NCBI GenBank assembly: GCA_963969495.1
Contig: OZ018333.1
Span: 88,194,508 to 88,258,507 of the forward strand
DNA: 64,000 nucleotides
Source: Ceratothoa steindachneri
Taxonomy: Eukaryota; Arthropoda; Malacostraca; Isopoda; Cymothoidae
Reading direction: 5' to 3'
The notes under the pieces were generated by a model. That model worked only from the letters and a program-made list of their open reading frames with translations, had not been told where the DNA came from and ran no database searches. Of the stretch, positions 10,555 through 20,605 are shown one piece after another (the stretch's first letter is position 1; each line of letters opens with the position of its first letter). A program made the position numbers and the translations under genes.

Positions 10555-12291
10555 TTAATGACCATACATCAGGCTGGATGACCTTTTCTTGATTTCAATC
10601 AGGCAAAAATTTGCGTTTGTAACTCTTTCTCTTGTCAGTCTTCTCTGGCTGATCTCTTTAATCATCCAACAGTAGTCTGCCATCATGTCTCTATCCCAGT
10701 GACCTTGGTAGCACTCTTCCATCATCATCCAATCCTGATTGAAGCATTCCCCTTGTTCATCACTCATGGCTCCCAGATTCTCTGGGAATCGGTTGAGGTG
10801 ACTATTTAGGAAATGCAGCTTCACACTCATCTTGCATCCCAGATCACGATATGCTAAAAGCATATTAGTAACCAGATCCTGGTAGTTATGCGCTCTTTTG
10901 CTTCACAAGAAGTTACGAACAATAGCAGAAAATGAGAGCCAGGCTGCCTTCTCTTTTTCATTCATGGTGTTCACGAATCTAGAATCACTCAGAAGTCTTC
11001 AGATTTGGGGACCATCAAATACTACAGCTTATATTTTTTCATCTAACAAAGCTGGAAACGCCGATACTATATACTGAAAACAATCATTGTCAGTGCTCAA
11101 CGCCTTGACATATTGCTTCATCAACCCCAATTTGAGATGAAGTGGAGGAAAAACAGATCTTCTCTCGACTTACGATTGGTTCATTAGCAATGTTTGGCAT
11201 TCCTGATTCCAAAGTTTCTCAAACTGGCCAATCTTTTTGGGACCAGTGTTTGTCACAGGCTTGACTGTCCCACATGCAGATATAGCATGGAAACTTTGTA
11301 TATCCTTTCTGCTGGCCAAGGAGGAAGTTGACAATCTTAAGGTCTACACATATGATCCAATTGTGTTCATGGTACTTAAGTAAATACATGATCAGTCTTA
11401 TGTCATCGTGAGTTTCTTGCAGATGGACAGAGTGACCAAGAGGAGCTGCACCAAAGTCATTGCCATTATGCAAAAGGACACACTTGAGGCTACGCTTGGA
11501 GCTATCCAAAAACAGTCTCCACTCAGCAAGGCTATAGGTGCCAAGTCCCAACTCGGTAAACGGACCAGGAACATCGTGGCAGTATACAAATTGTTTGTCC
11601 TCAGAGAAATACTTAACAAATGTACTCTCCCTTGTTCGGTAATATGATACCAATACTGATCTGTCAAGCATATGTCTTTCACTCAACCTGGAGGCTAAAA
11701 GTTCTCCAGCTTTCTTGGAGAGCGCCAAATCACGTATCAAGTCATTCAAATCATCTTGATTGTAACAGTGAGGAGCTAATGACTGTTCAGCATCTGATGA
11801 TGAATCTGCAAACTCTGAATCCATTCCATGGACGTCCATATCAGGTACATCATTTCATCCTCGGAGGAAGTATATCCACTGAAAATCGGAACTGGTAAAG
11901 ACTCAAAATGAGGTACTGGCCTGATAGCCGAGGAAATGTTGGGGTAGTCGATCTTATGCCAATATTTATTGCTAATCCCTTTAGTATTCACCAGACAGAA
12001 ATAACAGTTTGATACATGATCCTTTGGCTCTTGCCACACCATGAGAATTCCAAAAGGAAGACCATTTCTCGTTCCTTTCATCCACTCACGATGTTCCACA
12101 CAACTATGGCAAACAGCATGTGGGGCCCACTTCTTATCTTGATCGCCAAGAGGAACATCAAAATATGCCTTATAAGTGCGGATCACAAAGTTTGATATAT
12201 TGCACCTTTGACGAACTAGTATGTAACAGCCACATATGTAGCAGAAGGTGTGTGGATCATTAACACAATTTCCTCTTGACGAAGCCATCAC
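10555..12291 (-). pseudogene. Pseudogene of an arthropod multicopy uncharacterised protein family
   Basis: On the minus strand, 12291-11776 begins MMASSRGNCVNDPHTFCYIC and has Cys pairs CYICGC, CHSCVEH and CYFC, suggesting zinc binding. 11839-11219 continues with LIRDLALSKKAGELLASRL, SSKRSLKCVLLHNGNDF, VDLKIVNFLLGQQKGYTKFP and CYICMWDSQACDKHWSQKDW. After a region with several stops, 10863-10555 resumes with LNRFPENLGAMSDEQGE and YQGHWDRDMMADYCW. I recognise this arrangement as a protein family present in many near-identical copies in arthropod genomes, with no function I can state; it is probably carried by a mobile element. It has no introns, about 570 codons, and stops around 10870-11215. 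No terminal repeats were found. Confidence 0.7.
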
Positions 12292-12300
12292 TCAACATGA

Positions 12301-13053
12301 TCTGGTGGAGCGAAGGGGAGTGTGTGAAGGGCCATTCTCCCACCCCTTTCCCAATACCCTCTCCCTCCCTCTGTAAGAATGTGTGTGTGAATGGGAATAT
12401 TTTTTTGTTTTTTTATATATATAAATTTATTTTCAGGTTTTGTATAAAATGTTTTTTCTCTTCCTCAGTTAAATTTTAAATATTTCTTTTGAAAGGCCAC
12501 TCTTTTAAATTCCAAGATAATCCTATAATTTGTAAAGAGTAGCAGAGACTGTATGGTTTGAGGTACACCATATAAAGTTATTGTATGTCCCATTTATAAG
12601 GAGGATGGCTTTAAGAGCCTCAAGATGTGACCAGATCACTAATACCGAGCTCGGAGGCGCCAGTTTGTCTTTTGCGTATGAAGATTTTGTGGTACCATGT
12701 GAGGCCTTTTCTTTCTTTTTTTTTTTCATTTATCGATTGTTGTTATTGACCCGGAAGATATTTTTTGTTGTTTGACTTTGCCTATCTTCCTTTTGTATAT
12801 ATAGTCTAATTGAATATTGTTTTTTTTTTGTATAATTTTGTTGGTATTCATAAGATGATATTAATTGTTTTATATATATATTATTAGCATGTTGTAACGA
12901 GATCTCTTATAAATATTTACCTCCATATTTTTTGGTAATTAAAGGACTGTACATTAATTCATTTCATTTCTCACTTGATTTCTCACGTCCGAACTAGTGT
13001 AGGAAGTGGGTTAGATCGATTGGGGTTAGAGTGTAGATTTTCAGCCCGCTACA
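12301..13053 (+). repeat. Gypsy A 5' LTR
   Basis: It begins TCTGGTGGAGCGAAG and ends CAGCCCGCTACA, matching the LTR at 13652-14472 and the solo LTR at 46084-46896 throughout (for example TTTCCCAATACCCTCTCC, and GTGTAGGAAGTGGGTT near the 3' end). A primer-binding site follows at once. It starts about 10 bases from the start codon of the minus-strand pseudogene, so the element probably inserted beside or into that sequence. Confidence 0.85.
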
Positions 13054-13075
13054 TTTGGCGCCCTAATAGGAACGT
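13054..13075 (+). promoter_or_regulatory. Gypsy A primer-binding site
   Basis: TTTGGCGCCCTAATAGG follows the LTR. TGGCGCC at this position is the usual complement of a tRNA 3' end used to prime minus-strand DNA. Copy B has CGAATAGG where A has CTAATAGG, so A has at least one mutation. Confidence 0.7.
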
Positions 13076-13191
13076 GAGATCTCGAAACCAGGAGCGTGAC
13101 AAGATTGAATTGCAGTTCACATCCAATTAGAGTGACAAGTAGTTTGGTTGTTTTTCCCCTTTTTCTATCCTTTCTTACTAATATGGGAGGA

Positions 13192-13651
13192 TGGCTTTTG
13201 TGGAACAGGGCCTCCATGATGAGATTGTGAGATTGAGGCTGGAGTTGAGGCATAAAGAGGAGGAATATACAATGTTGAGGAGTGTGATTGAGGGATTGAA
13301 GAGTGATATGAGTATGGATGAGAAGACAGACAGGATGGGGAAAGAAATGGATGAGAGACAGAAGCAGGTCGACCAATGAATGAAGGACCTATATGACATG
13401 ATGAAGGGGTCAGGACTGGCCCCAGGATACTTAACCCTGACCCCTGCTCCAACTGAAGGGGATAAGACTAAGGGGATCAATGGGAGTGTGTGTGAGTCTA
13501 GAGAGGACAAGATGATTGTGAGTGATAGGAAAGACGGAGAATGGAAGAGAGAGGAAAGAAGACATGATCAAAGGAAAAGGATCGGAAGGTGAGAGGAAAG
13601 AGTGTGGACTCGCTGTACTCAGATGAAGGAGAGAGTGATGGCGTGATTGGT
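13192..13651 (+). pseudogene. Gypsy A gag N-terminus, interrupted by copy B
   Basis: The frame starts MAFVEQGLHDEIVRLRLEL and continues through a coiled-coil-like charged stretch and MKDLYDMMKGSGLAPG, with a stop (TGA) at 13377 and a later frame change. It matches copy B gag (14608 on) almost residue for residue up to SLYSDEGESDG, then stops at 13651 where LTR B begins. The rest of A is absent from the window, so A is either truncated or its remainder was lost. Gag forms the particle shell in intact elements. Confidence 0.8.
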
Positions 13652-14472
13652 TGTGGTGGAGCGAATGTGAGTGTGTGTGAAGGGCGATTCTTCCACCCCT
13701 TTCCCAATACCCTCTCCCTCCCTCTGTGTGAGTGTTGTGTGTGAATAACTGGCATTTAAATTTTGTTTTGTTATTATTTTTATTGATGTTTGTTTTCTCT
13801 TTTCACAGAAAAGAGTTAGATTTAAAAATAGATTGAAAGCATAATATTTATATACATTTCAAAAGAACGCTAGCGAGGAAGAGTATTGTCTGATCAAAGA
13901 AGATTTACTGAGTTTGAGCATAGAGTGGAGACCGTGTGGATGCAACCGTGGGACAACAAACTTCTAGCAGAAGTTGGAAAGAGGCCTAGAGGGTTTCTAC
14001 TCCAACCCTGATAGGAGGGTTTACATGACCTCTCATTGGAAACCACAACCGCACCTGGTTTTGCCAGCCCTCATTGTGAACCAAGAAATATACAGCCTTG
14101 CACTAACACGCGAGTGATACCCCTGCACCCCCTTTTTGTTTTAAAAGCCTCGTATGGTGTTGATTGAACTATCTTGTACCGTTCAGTTTTTCTTTTCATT
14201 TTTTTTGAGCCCGCATTGTTTGACACAGTACTGATTGGTGTTATTGTATAATTTTTTTTCCTCTTTGTCTGTCGTAGTTTTTTATCTTGTTTTTTGATTG
14301 GGGAATTTTGACCTTGTTTGTGGCGTGCACACATTTTTTTCATTGAGTTCTTATGTTAGTAAAGAACTGTACATACAATCCATTTCATTCTCCTTCGATT
14401 TCTCATGTCCGGATTAGTGTAGGAAGCGGGTTGGATCGATTGGGGTTAGTCTAAATTTTTTGGCCCACTACA
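13652..14472 (+). repeat. Gypsy B 5' LTR, inserted inside gag of copy A
   Basis: It runs from TGTGGTGGAGCGAATGTG to GGCCCACTACA, about 821 bases, starting TG and ending CA as LTRs do. It is about 70 bases longer than LTR A. The left flank ends in GATTGGT, inside the GESDG codons of A gag. No matching copy of the flank could be checked at the far end because the 3' LTR of B is missing. Confidence 0.9.
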
Positions 14473-14495
14473 TTTGGCGCCCGAATAGGAAGGTG
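14473..14495 (+). promoter_or_regulatory. Gypsy B primer-binding site
   Basis: TTTGGCGCCCGAATAGGAAG follows the LTR end directly. The core TGGCGCCCGAA is a classic tRNA-primer complement in LTR elements. I infer a lysine-type primer from the likeness to other TGGCGCCCGAA sites, without proof. Confidence 0.75.
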
Positions 14496-14607
14496 AGATC
14501 TCGAAACTTGGAGCATGACGGGATTGGATTGCAGTCCACACCCAATTAGAGTGACAGGTAGTTGTTTGTTTTTCACCTTTGTCTATCACTGTTACTAACC
14601 TGGGAGG

Positions 14608-16322
14608 ATGGCTTCTGTGTAACAAGGCCTCCATGATGAGATCGTGAGACTGAGGCTGGAATTGAGGCAGAAAGAGGAGGAATGTATGATGTTGAGGAAC
14701 GTGATTGATGGATTGAAGAGTGATGTGATGAGTATGGATGAGAAGACAGACAAGATGAGGAAAGAAATGGACGAGAGACAGAAGCAGGTCGACCAACGGA
14801 TGAAGGACTTGTATGACATGATGAAGGGGTCAGGACCGGCCCCAGGACCCTCGAACTTGACCCCTGCTCCGACTGAAGGGGATAAGACTAATAAGATCAA
14901 TGAGAGTGTGTGCGAGTCTAGAGAGGATAGGGTGATTATGAGTGATAGGAAGGATGGAGAATGGAAAAGAGTTGAACGCAAGAGAAAAAGGAAGAGTGGT
15001 GCAAAAGAGAAGGATAGGAAGGTAAGAGGCAAGAGTATGGACTCATTGTACTCGGATGAAGGAGAGAGTGATGGTATGATTGATATGAGTGAGTGAAGGC
15101 AGCTCAAGTGAGAGTGAAGTGAATGTGGGAAAGAGTATTTTGATAAGGAAAGTGCCAAAGATAGATAGATTTAGGTTACATGGTGGGAAAAGTGTGGAAG
15201 AATTGTGTGTGGAATTTGAGCGATATTGTAAGCTCAAGTACCCGGAGAATAAGGGATACTGGATGAATGTTTTGGGGGAATGTTTAGAGGGAAAAGTATT
15301 GGAGTTTTTCCGTGTGATTACAAGTATGAGGGAACTGAGGTACGATGTGGAGAAGGAGAGATTGATTGGGCAGGTGAAACAAATGAAAGAGGGTGTGAAG
15401 TATAAAAGGGTGAATAAATTTGAGAAGGCTCAAATGGGAAAGAGTGAAAGTGTGAACATGTATGCACATAGGCCTTGAGAGCATGGCGAGAAAGAGGTAT
15501 GGTGATGATCAGGTAAATGAATGTAAACCACTCATGAGGAAGTTTTAGGACATGATCCCGCGAAAGGTGAGTGAATGGCTGAGTGGAAAGAGAAAGGAGA
15601 GAATAAGACTGACAGGTGAACGGTTGATGTGGGAGGATGTGTTCGAGCTGTTGAAAGATGGACGATTTGATGATGAAAGCGATCTAGAAGAGGATGGATG
15701 GTACAGTGTGAGTGTTGGGGGTAAGAAGCCCAGGAGCTTTCATCCACCCCAGCAGTTTGTCAGCTACAGGGATGCCCTGAAGGCTGCACCAGCTGGAGTG
15801 ATGTCAAACTTCCTGGGCCCGCAGAATGAATGGGTAAATGAAGGGTGGTCAAATGGAAGGGAGCAGATGAATTTCAAGCGTGGGAATGGATATATGAGAA
15901 AGAAACCGAGGTATGTCCCAGCAAACGAGAGACCGAATGGTGGGAGAAAGATTGTGGAAGGTCGTCGGTGTGGAAGGAAAGGTCATATGTTGGCAGAATG
16001 TAGGTGGACATCTGGTGCATGTTTTGGGTGTGGTAAGAAAGGGCCTATGATAAAGGGTTGCCAGGAAAGTGTGAAAGAGTGCTTCGAGTGTAAAGAAATA
16101 GGCCATTTGAAGAAAGATTGTCCGAGTTTAAATGGTGGAGCAACTGCTGGGGGCAGTGTGAAGTATGCTTGTGGTAATGTGGAAAGGCTGGTCATTATGC
16201 GAGGATGTGCCGTGACCAGAGGAATGTATGTAGCTATTGTGCGATGGAAGGGCATTCAAGTGAAAAATGTTGGATTAGACAGAGCGCAAGGTGTGAATGA
16301 AAAGTCTGAAGCGGGAAACTGA
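14608..16322 (+). pseudogene. Gypsy B gag with zinc-knuckle array
   Basis: It begins MASV, then a TAA at 14620, then QGLHDEIVRLRLELRQKEEE. The N-terminal third is a charged, coiled-coil-like segment (to about 15090). The middle (15089-15478, shifted frame) has VEELCVEFERYCKLKYPENK, a gag capsid-type stretch. The C-terminal third (15552-16322) carries zinc knuckles: CFGCGKKGPMIKGC and CFECKEIGHLKKDC are visible, a preceding knuckle has lost one Cys (RRCGRKGHMLAEC), and two more sit in a shifted frame after 16165. Knuckles bind the RNA genome. There are at least three frame breaks. Confidence 0.85.
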
Positions 16323-16421
16323 ATTGTAAGAGGGTACCTGGTGAAGTATCCTCTGGGTGCATGAGTGTGAGTAATGTGTTGGTAAGTCTGTCTAGTTTAA
16401 AAGTGCTGTCTAGGAGGAAGT

Positions 16422-16900
16422 ATGAGTGTGAAGGTGGAATTGAATGGAATTGAGTGTTTGGCTTTAATAGATTCTGGATGCAAGGCGAGCTTGGTGTATA
16501 AAGATGTGTATGATAAGGTTAGCGGGAAAGCCCTCCTATCTGAGTGCAAGGGTAGTTTGATAGGTATTGGTAATAGGAGAGTGCATGTGATTGAAATGAT
16601 AAGGTCAGCTGTTCGAATGCATGGTATGTTGATGAATGAATGTGAATTCTCGTTGATTGATAAGGTGAGTAGTGAGTATGGTGTGATTTTGGGGTATGAT
16701 TTTAGGAAAATGAATCGTATGGTTGTGCATCCTGCGAGTGATCAGATTGAGAGAAAGATTGGTAAAAATGGGGTGTATAAGTTGTATGTAGGGAAAGATG
16801 GTAGCGTTTTGAAAAGTGTGTTTACTGGTATTGAGGTGACTGCTATGGAGAATGTAAGGCTTGTGAAGGGTGAAAGGGTGTCTGTTAGAGTGAGTTGGTG
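16422..16900 (+). pseudogene. Gypsy B aspartic protease 1
   Basis: MSVKVELNGIECLALIDSGC is followed by KASLVYKDVYDKV. The DSG motif with a hydrophobic lead is the active-site loop of a retroviral-type protease, and GVILGYDFRKMN is the later ILG-type block. It cuts the polyprotein in intact elements. About 110 residues form the core, the usual size. It sits between gag and RT, the normal place. Copy C has the same domain with DTGCK. A short direct repeat (GTGAAAGGGTGTCTGTTAGAG) at 16865-16920 shifts the frame just downstream. Confidence 0.85.
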
Positions 16901-17252
16901 AAAGGGTGTCTGTTAGAGTGAGTTGGAGTAACGATGTTAGTTTGAATGTGGATGATAACACTGTGATATTGGCTGGAAAGGATGCATATTATAAAGTAAG
17001 GCGTGTTGCTTGTGTATTTGATGGCTTGATGAGAATGAATGATCCTTTTGTATGTGTGCAGGCGGACCCCAGGGTGAAAGGACAGGTGAGGGGTATCCAA
17101 GTCGGAGATGTACTAGGATACCTCTCCACTGTCACTGAGGTAGGTATGAATGATAGCACGGATATCAGGGTGAATGTTGCGAATGAAAAGACATGTGAAT
17201 GGATGTATAATGACGAAGGTCATGGTGAAGTTGGATGGATGTTTGACTGAGT

Positions 17253-18070
17253 ATGAAAGGGAGGATGTGTATCGAACGAAAGGGAGCCCTCAATAAGGGT
17301 GATGTGGATTTCGGGGTTGCAAAGCTCCCGGAATTCAAGATTGTCCTGAAGGAGGACTCTCCAATCTATCAGTGGCCGAGGCATTTCCCACGTCCGGTCG
17401 CTGATGAGATTGAGGAGCAGTGTTTGGAATTGGAGCAATTAGGGGTGATTGAAGAGAGCGAGAGTGCATGGAATAGTCCAATTGTGCCTGTACGTAAGCC
17501 GGATGGAAGACTGCGTCTGTGTGTGGATTATCGAAAGGTGAATGAAAGAAATGTGAAAGAAAGGTTTCCGATGTGTGTGGTATCTGAGTGTGTGTATAGT
17601 ATGCATGGGATGGAGTAGTTTACGAAGCTGGATCTGGTACGGGGGTATTACCAGATGCCTATTGCTGAGGGAAGCCAGCCAGTAACTGCCTTCTCTTCCA
17701 CAAAGAGGCATTAACAGTTCTGGAACCTCAGCTATTGGTTGGCTAATGCTCCCGGAGCCTTCCAGCAGGCAATAAATGTTGTGTTGTGTAAGTTTGCAAG
17801 TAAGAATGTGATTGCGTTTATAGATGATATTTTGATTATGACTGAGACTTTTGAGGAGCATATGAGATTGGTGAATGATGTGTTGAGAACGTTGGAGAGT
17901 GTTGGTGTAAAGGTGAAAGTGGCGAAGTGTGAATGGTTTGCGATAGAAGTGGAATTCCTTGGTCATATGGTGAGTGAGAATGGGTTAAGAAAGTCGCCGA
18001 AGTATGTTGAGGTGCGAATGTTTCCGAAACCGGTGACTGTGAAGCAACTGAAGTCGTTTTGGGGTTTGAT
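17253..18070 (+). pseudogene. Gypsy B reverse transcriptase
   Basis: Motifs in order: SPIVPVRKPDGRLRLCVDYR, KVNERNVKERFP, a TAG at 17617, FTKLDLVRGYYQMPI, LANAPGAFQQAIN, and the catalytic loop VIAFIDDILIM (FIDD near 17815-17830), then VKVAKCEWFAIEVEFLGHMV. This is a Gypsy-type RT. It copies the RNA into DNA. The catalytic aspartates are intact, but the TAG and a second stop at 17712 (AGGCATTAACAG) break the frame. Copy C carries the same domain up to GYYQMPVDEESRPIRAFST. Confidence 0.9.
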
Positions 18071-18640
18071 TGAGTTACAGCGAAAGTTTATATGTAATTG
18101 TTCTGGTGTAAGTAAGCCTCTGACTGAGTGGATGGGCAAGAAAGGAAGTACGGTTGTCAGGTGGAATGATAAGATGAATGAGGTGTATGAGAGACTGAAA
18201 GAGGCAGCGGCTGAAGATGTTGAATTGGCTTACCCAGATTATAGTGTGAATGCTAAAATGCTTGAATTGTATACAGATGCGAGTGGATGGGAGGTTTTCT
18301 GATGCAAGAGCAGCGTTTGAATGGAGAGAATGTCAGGTGAATTATTGGGTATGTATCCAAGGCAATGAATGTTGCAGAACAAAAGTATTCGACTGTGGAA
18401 CGAGAGTTGGCTGCGATAAGATATTGTTTGAAAGTGTTGCGTCCGTTTTTGTATGGTGTAAGGTTTGTGATCAAAACAGATCATCAACCTCTTGTGTATC
18501 TGCAGCGTATGAAGTGGACTGATAGTAGGATTGTAAGGACTTTGGAAGATTTAAGTGACTTTGACTATGTGATTGAGTATATGCCTGGTGAATGGAATGG
18601 AGTGGCTGATTTGATGTCAACGTATCCTGAAACGAATGAT
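18071..18640 (+). pseudogene. Gypsy B RNase H
   Basis: MLELYTDASGWEVF (the first catalytic Asp block, TDAS) is cut by a frameshift at about 18295. A second frame gives MNVAEQKYSTVERELAAIRY (Glu block), then FVIKTDHQPLVYLQRMK (TDHQPL, the Gypsy RNase H signature), then VIEYMPGEWNGVADLMS. It degrades the RNA strand after copying. Its position right after RT is usual. One frameshift makes it inactive as a fused product. Confidence 0.88.
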
Positions 18641-18699
18641 GAAAATGTGCGTGGAGCGAGTGATCCTGAGTATTTGTCAAAAGGGATTATGAATGGAAA

Positions 18700-19110
18700 A
18701 GAGAGTAAGGGTGGTGGTGATTCCTTGTTTGAGAGTGTATGGAATGGTTTGCAAGATTTGAAGAGTGATGGAGTAGACGTGAGAGTGCCCGATAGTGTGG
18801 ATAACTTAAGGAAGGAGGTAATGAATGAAGTATGTAGGAAGCTTGAAAGCATTGGTATGGCAAAGGTGCAGAACTTCATGAAAGAATTGAGAGCGATGTG
18901 TATGCAAGGGGTCCCGCCATTTCAGGAAGTGTTGATTGTAGTGAGTCGTTTGTATGGAGTGATTGTTTATGTGCACTTTGTTGGTTAGAGGCCGATTGTG
19001 TACAAGGATGAGAAGATGAAGGGTTCAAATCCTAATGTGGTACATCTGCAATGTTTGAGCGGTGTGCACTACAATTGGGTGGTTGAAAAGTGTTCATATA
19101 TGAGAGAGAA
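18700..19110 (+). pseudogene. Gypsy B OTU-like cysteine peptidase domain
   Basis: GGGDSLFESVWNGL at about 18711 matches the DGNCLFRA-type first motif of OTU peptidases, with Ser at the catalytic Cys position. VDNLRKEVMNEV follows as the usual LR..V helix, then MKELRAMCMQGVPPFQEVLI, SRLYGVIVYVHF and, after a TAG at 18986, VVHLQCLSGVHYNWV. HYN is the catalytic-His motif of OTU. The order and spacing (about 125 residues) fit the OTU fold. OTU enzymes cleave ubiquitin chains; a few mobile elements and viruses are known to carry them. Ser for Cys would normally abolish activity. It lies between RNase H and protease 2. No database check was possible. Confidence 0.7.
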
Positions 19111-19422
19111 GAATGATTGTCTGAATGAAGATGAGTGTGTGGTGAGTGATGATATGGGAATTGAGGACTGTGTGGATATCAGTGAGTCGTTTGTATGGAG
19201 TGATTGTTTATGTGCACTTTGTTGGTTAGAGGCCGATTGTGTACAAGGATGAGAAGATGAAGGGTTCGAATCCTAATGTGGTACATCTGCAATGTTTGAG
19301 CGGTGTGCACTACAATTGGGTGGTTGAAAAGTGTTCATATATGAGAGAGAAGAATGATTGTCTGAATGAAGATGAGTGTGTGGTGAGTGATGATATGGGA
19401 ATTGAGGACTGTGTGGATATCA
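18941..19422 (+). repeat. 241-bp tandem duplication within Gypsy B
   Basis: Positions 18941-19181 are repeated at 19182-19422 with one difference noticed (AAATCC against GAATCC at about 19026 and 19267). Each unit begins GTGAGTCGTTTGTATGGAG and contains the HYN block of the OTU-like domain. The length is not a multiple of three, so the duplication itself breaks the frame. Near-identity shows it is recent compared with the other damage in the element. Confidence 0.95.
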
Positions 19423-20012
19423 GTGCTGATGTTGGTGTGCTTGTTTCTTCTCTGTATTGCAAACATGGTGGACCTGATAGGATGGAAGCGAAAGTGAAAG
19501 TTGGTAAAAGGTTCTTCTGTGGTTTCATTGATACTGGAGCGCAAGTGTCATTAGTGAATGAGAGGATTCTGAGTAAGTATGATGAGTTTAGATGTTGCGA
19601 GCATAAACCTGTGAAGTAACGGATAAGTGGATTAGGCAATGGCATGATAGTGGCATGGGAACAGGTTAGTCTGAAAGTGAGTTTGGGTAATGGTGTGAAT
19701 GTGAAGCCTGACTTTGTGATTCTGAAAGATGAGCAAATGTGGTGTTGTTTTCTGCTTGGTGTGGACTTTATGAAATTGAATGATTTGTCTTTGGATGCTG
19801 ATAAGGATTGTCTTATGAAAGGCGAATGTGAGGTGATGAGGTTGAATGAGTGTGCGAAGAATGTTGTCAAGTTTTGTGGTATGATTGAGTTGGTCATGGA
19901 TGATGAAAATGAGGTTTTAAGTGATGATGATATTCTGGAGATACAAGAGATGTGTCCTTTTATAAGTGAGTTGAAGAGGTTTGTGATGATGTGTGTTGAT
20001 TTGAATGAATGA
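19423..20012 (+). pseudogene. Gypsy B second aspartic protease-like domain
   Basis: After the second duplicate unit the frame reads MEAKVKVGKRFFCGFIDTGA then QVSLVNERIL, a textbook DTG active-site loop of a retroviral protease. A TAA at 19617 follows, then RISGLGNGMIV, PDFVILKDEQM and CCFLLGVDFMKLN, the ILG.DF-type second block. That makes about 110 residues, the right size for a monomer of a dimeric protease. It differs from protease 1 (DSGCK), so it is not a recent copy of it. A charged linker of about 60 residues leads to the integrase. Normally one protease precedes RT; a second one after RNase H is unexpected. Confidence 0.72.
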
Positions 20013-20605
20013 CCTGAGTGTTTAAGTGATTTTAAAAGGTATGCTAAAGATTTTGTTATTTGTATGGATGTTGTATATTTTGTGAGGCATATGAAGTGTG
20101 GTGATGATATGTATGTACCTATGATGTCCTTGGTTGGTATGATTGGTCTGGTGAAGGTTGTGCATGATAATTATGGGCATATGGGAAGTTTAATCTGTGG
20201 AAGTGTATGAAGGTGCGTGTGTTCCATCCGTTTCTGAGAACTGTTGTGAGTGATGTTGCGACTACCTGTGAAAGGTGTCAGAAGCGAAAGGTGCTAGGTG
20301 TTCAAGTGAAACCACCGATGTGAAAGTTGATGTGAAAGAACCGTTTGAATTGGTAGTGATTGATTGTGTGTCTTTACCATGTACAAGTGCTGGGAATGTT
20401 GTTATGGCATGAGGCACATGAAAAGTTCCATTCATTTGAATTAGGTGCAAAAGTATTGAAGGTGACAGAAGTGAAGGGTAGGTTGAATGTGTCAAAGATG
20501 AGTAAAAAGTTTGATAGACCTTATAGAGTTGTGAGAGTTTGGGAAAATGGGGTGACGTATTTTTTGGAGAGTTTGAATGATGTTATGACAGAGATTGCGG
20601 GCTAA
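20013..20605 (+). pseudogene. Gypsy B integrase, core deleted
   Basis: A His-His-Cys-Cys zinc finger is visible across frames: VHDNYGHMG near 20160, then VVSDVATTCERCQKRKV near 20244-20300. The core starts with PFELVVIDCVSLPC at about 20340, which holds the first catalytic Asp. It jumps near 20405 directly to a C-terminal segment (HEKFHSFELGAKVLKV, then KFDRPYRVVRVWENG), the GPY/F-like end module. The second Asp and the Glu of the DDE triad are missing, about 130 residues in all. Integrase would insert the DNA copy; this one cannot. Confidence 0.78.

Noticed and set aside
14595..15158. Long Ser/Leu/Ile-rich minus-strand frame
   Set aside because: It is the complement of the gag coding strand, caused by the low C content of the sense strand; similar shadows run along the whole Gypsy region.
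18700..19110. Host deubiquitinase gene
   Set aside because: The OTU-like sequence is in frame with Gypsy RNase H upstream and is followed by protease and integrase parts, so it is part of the element.
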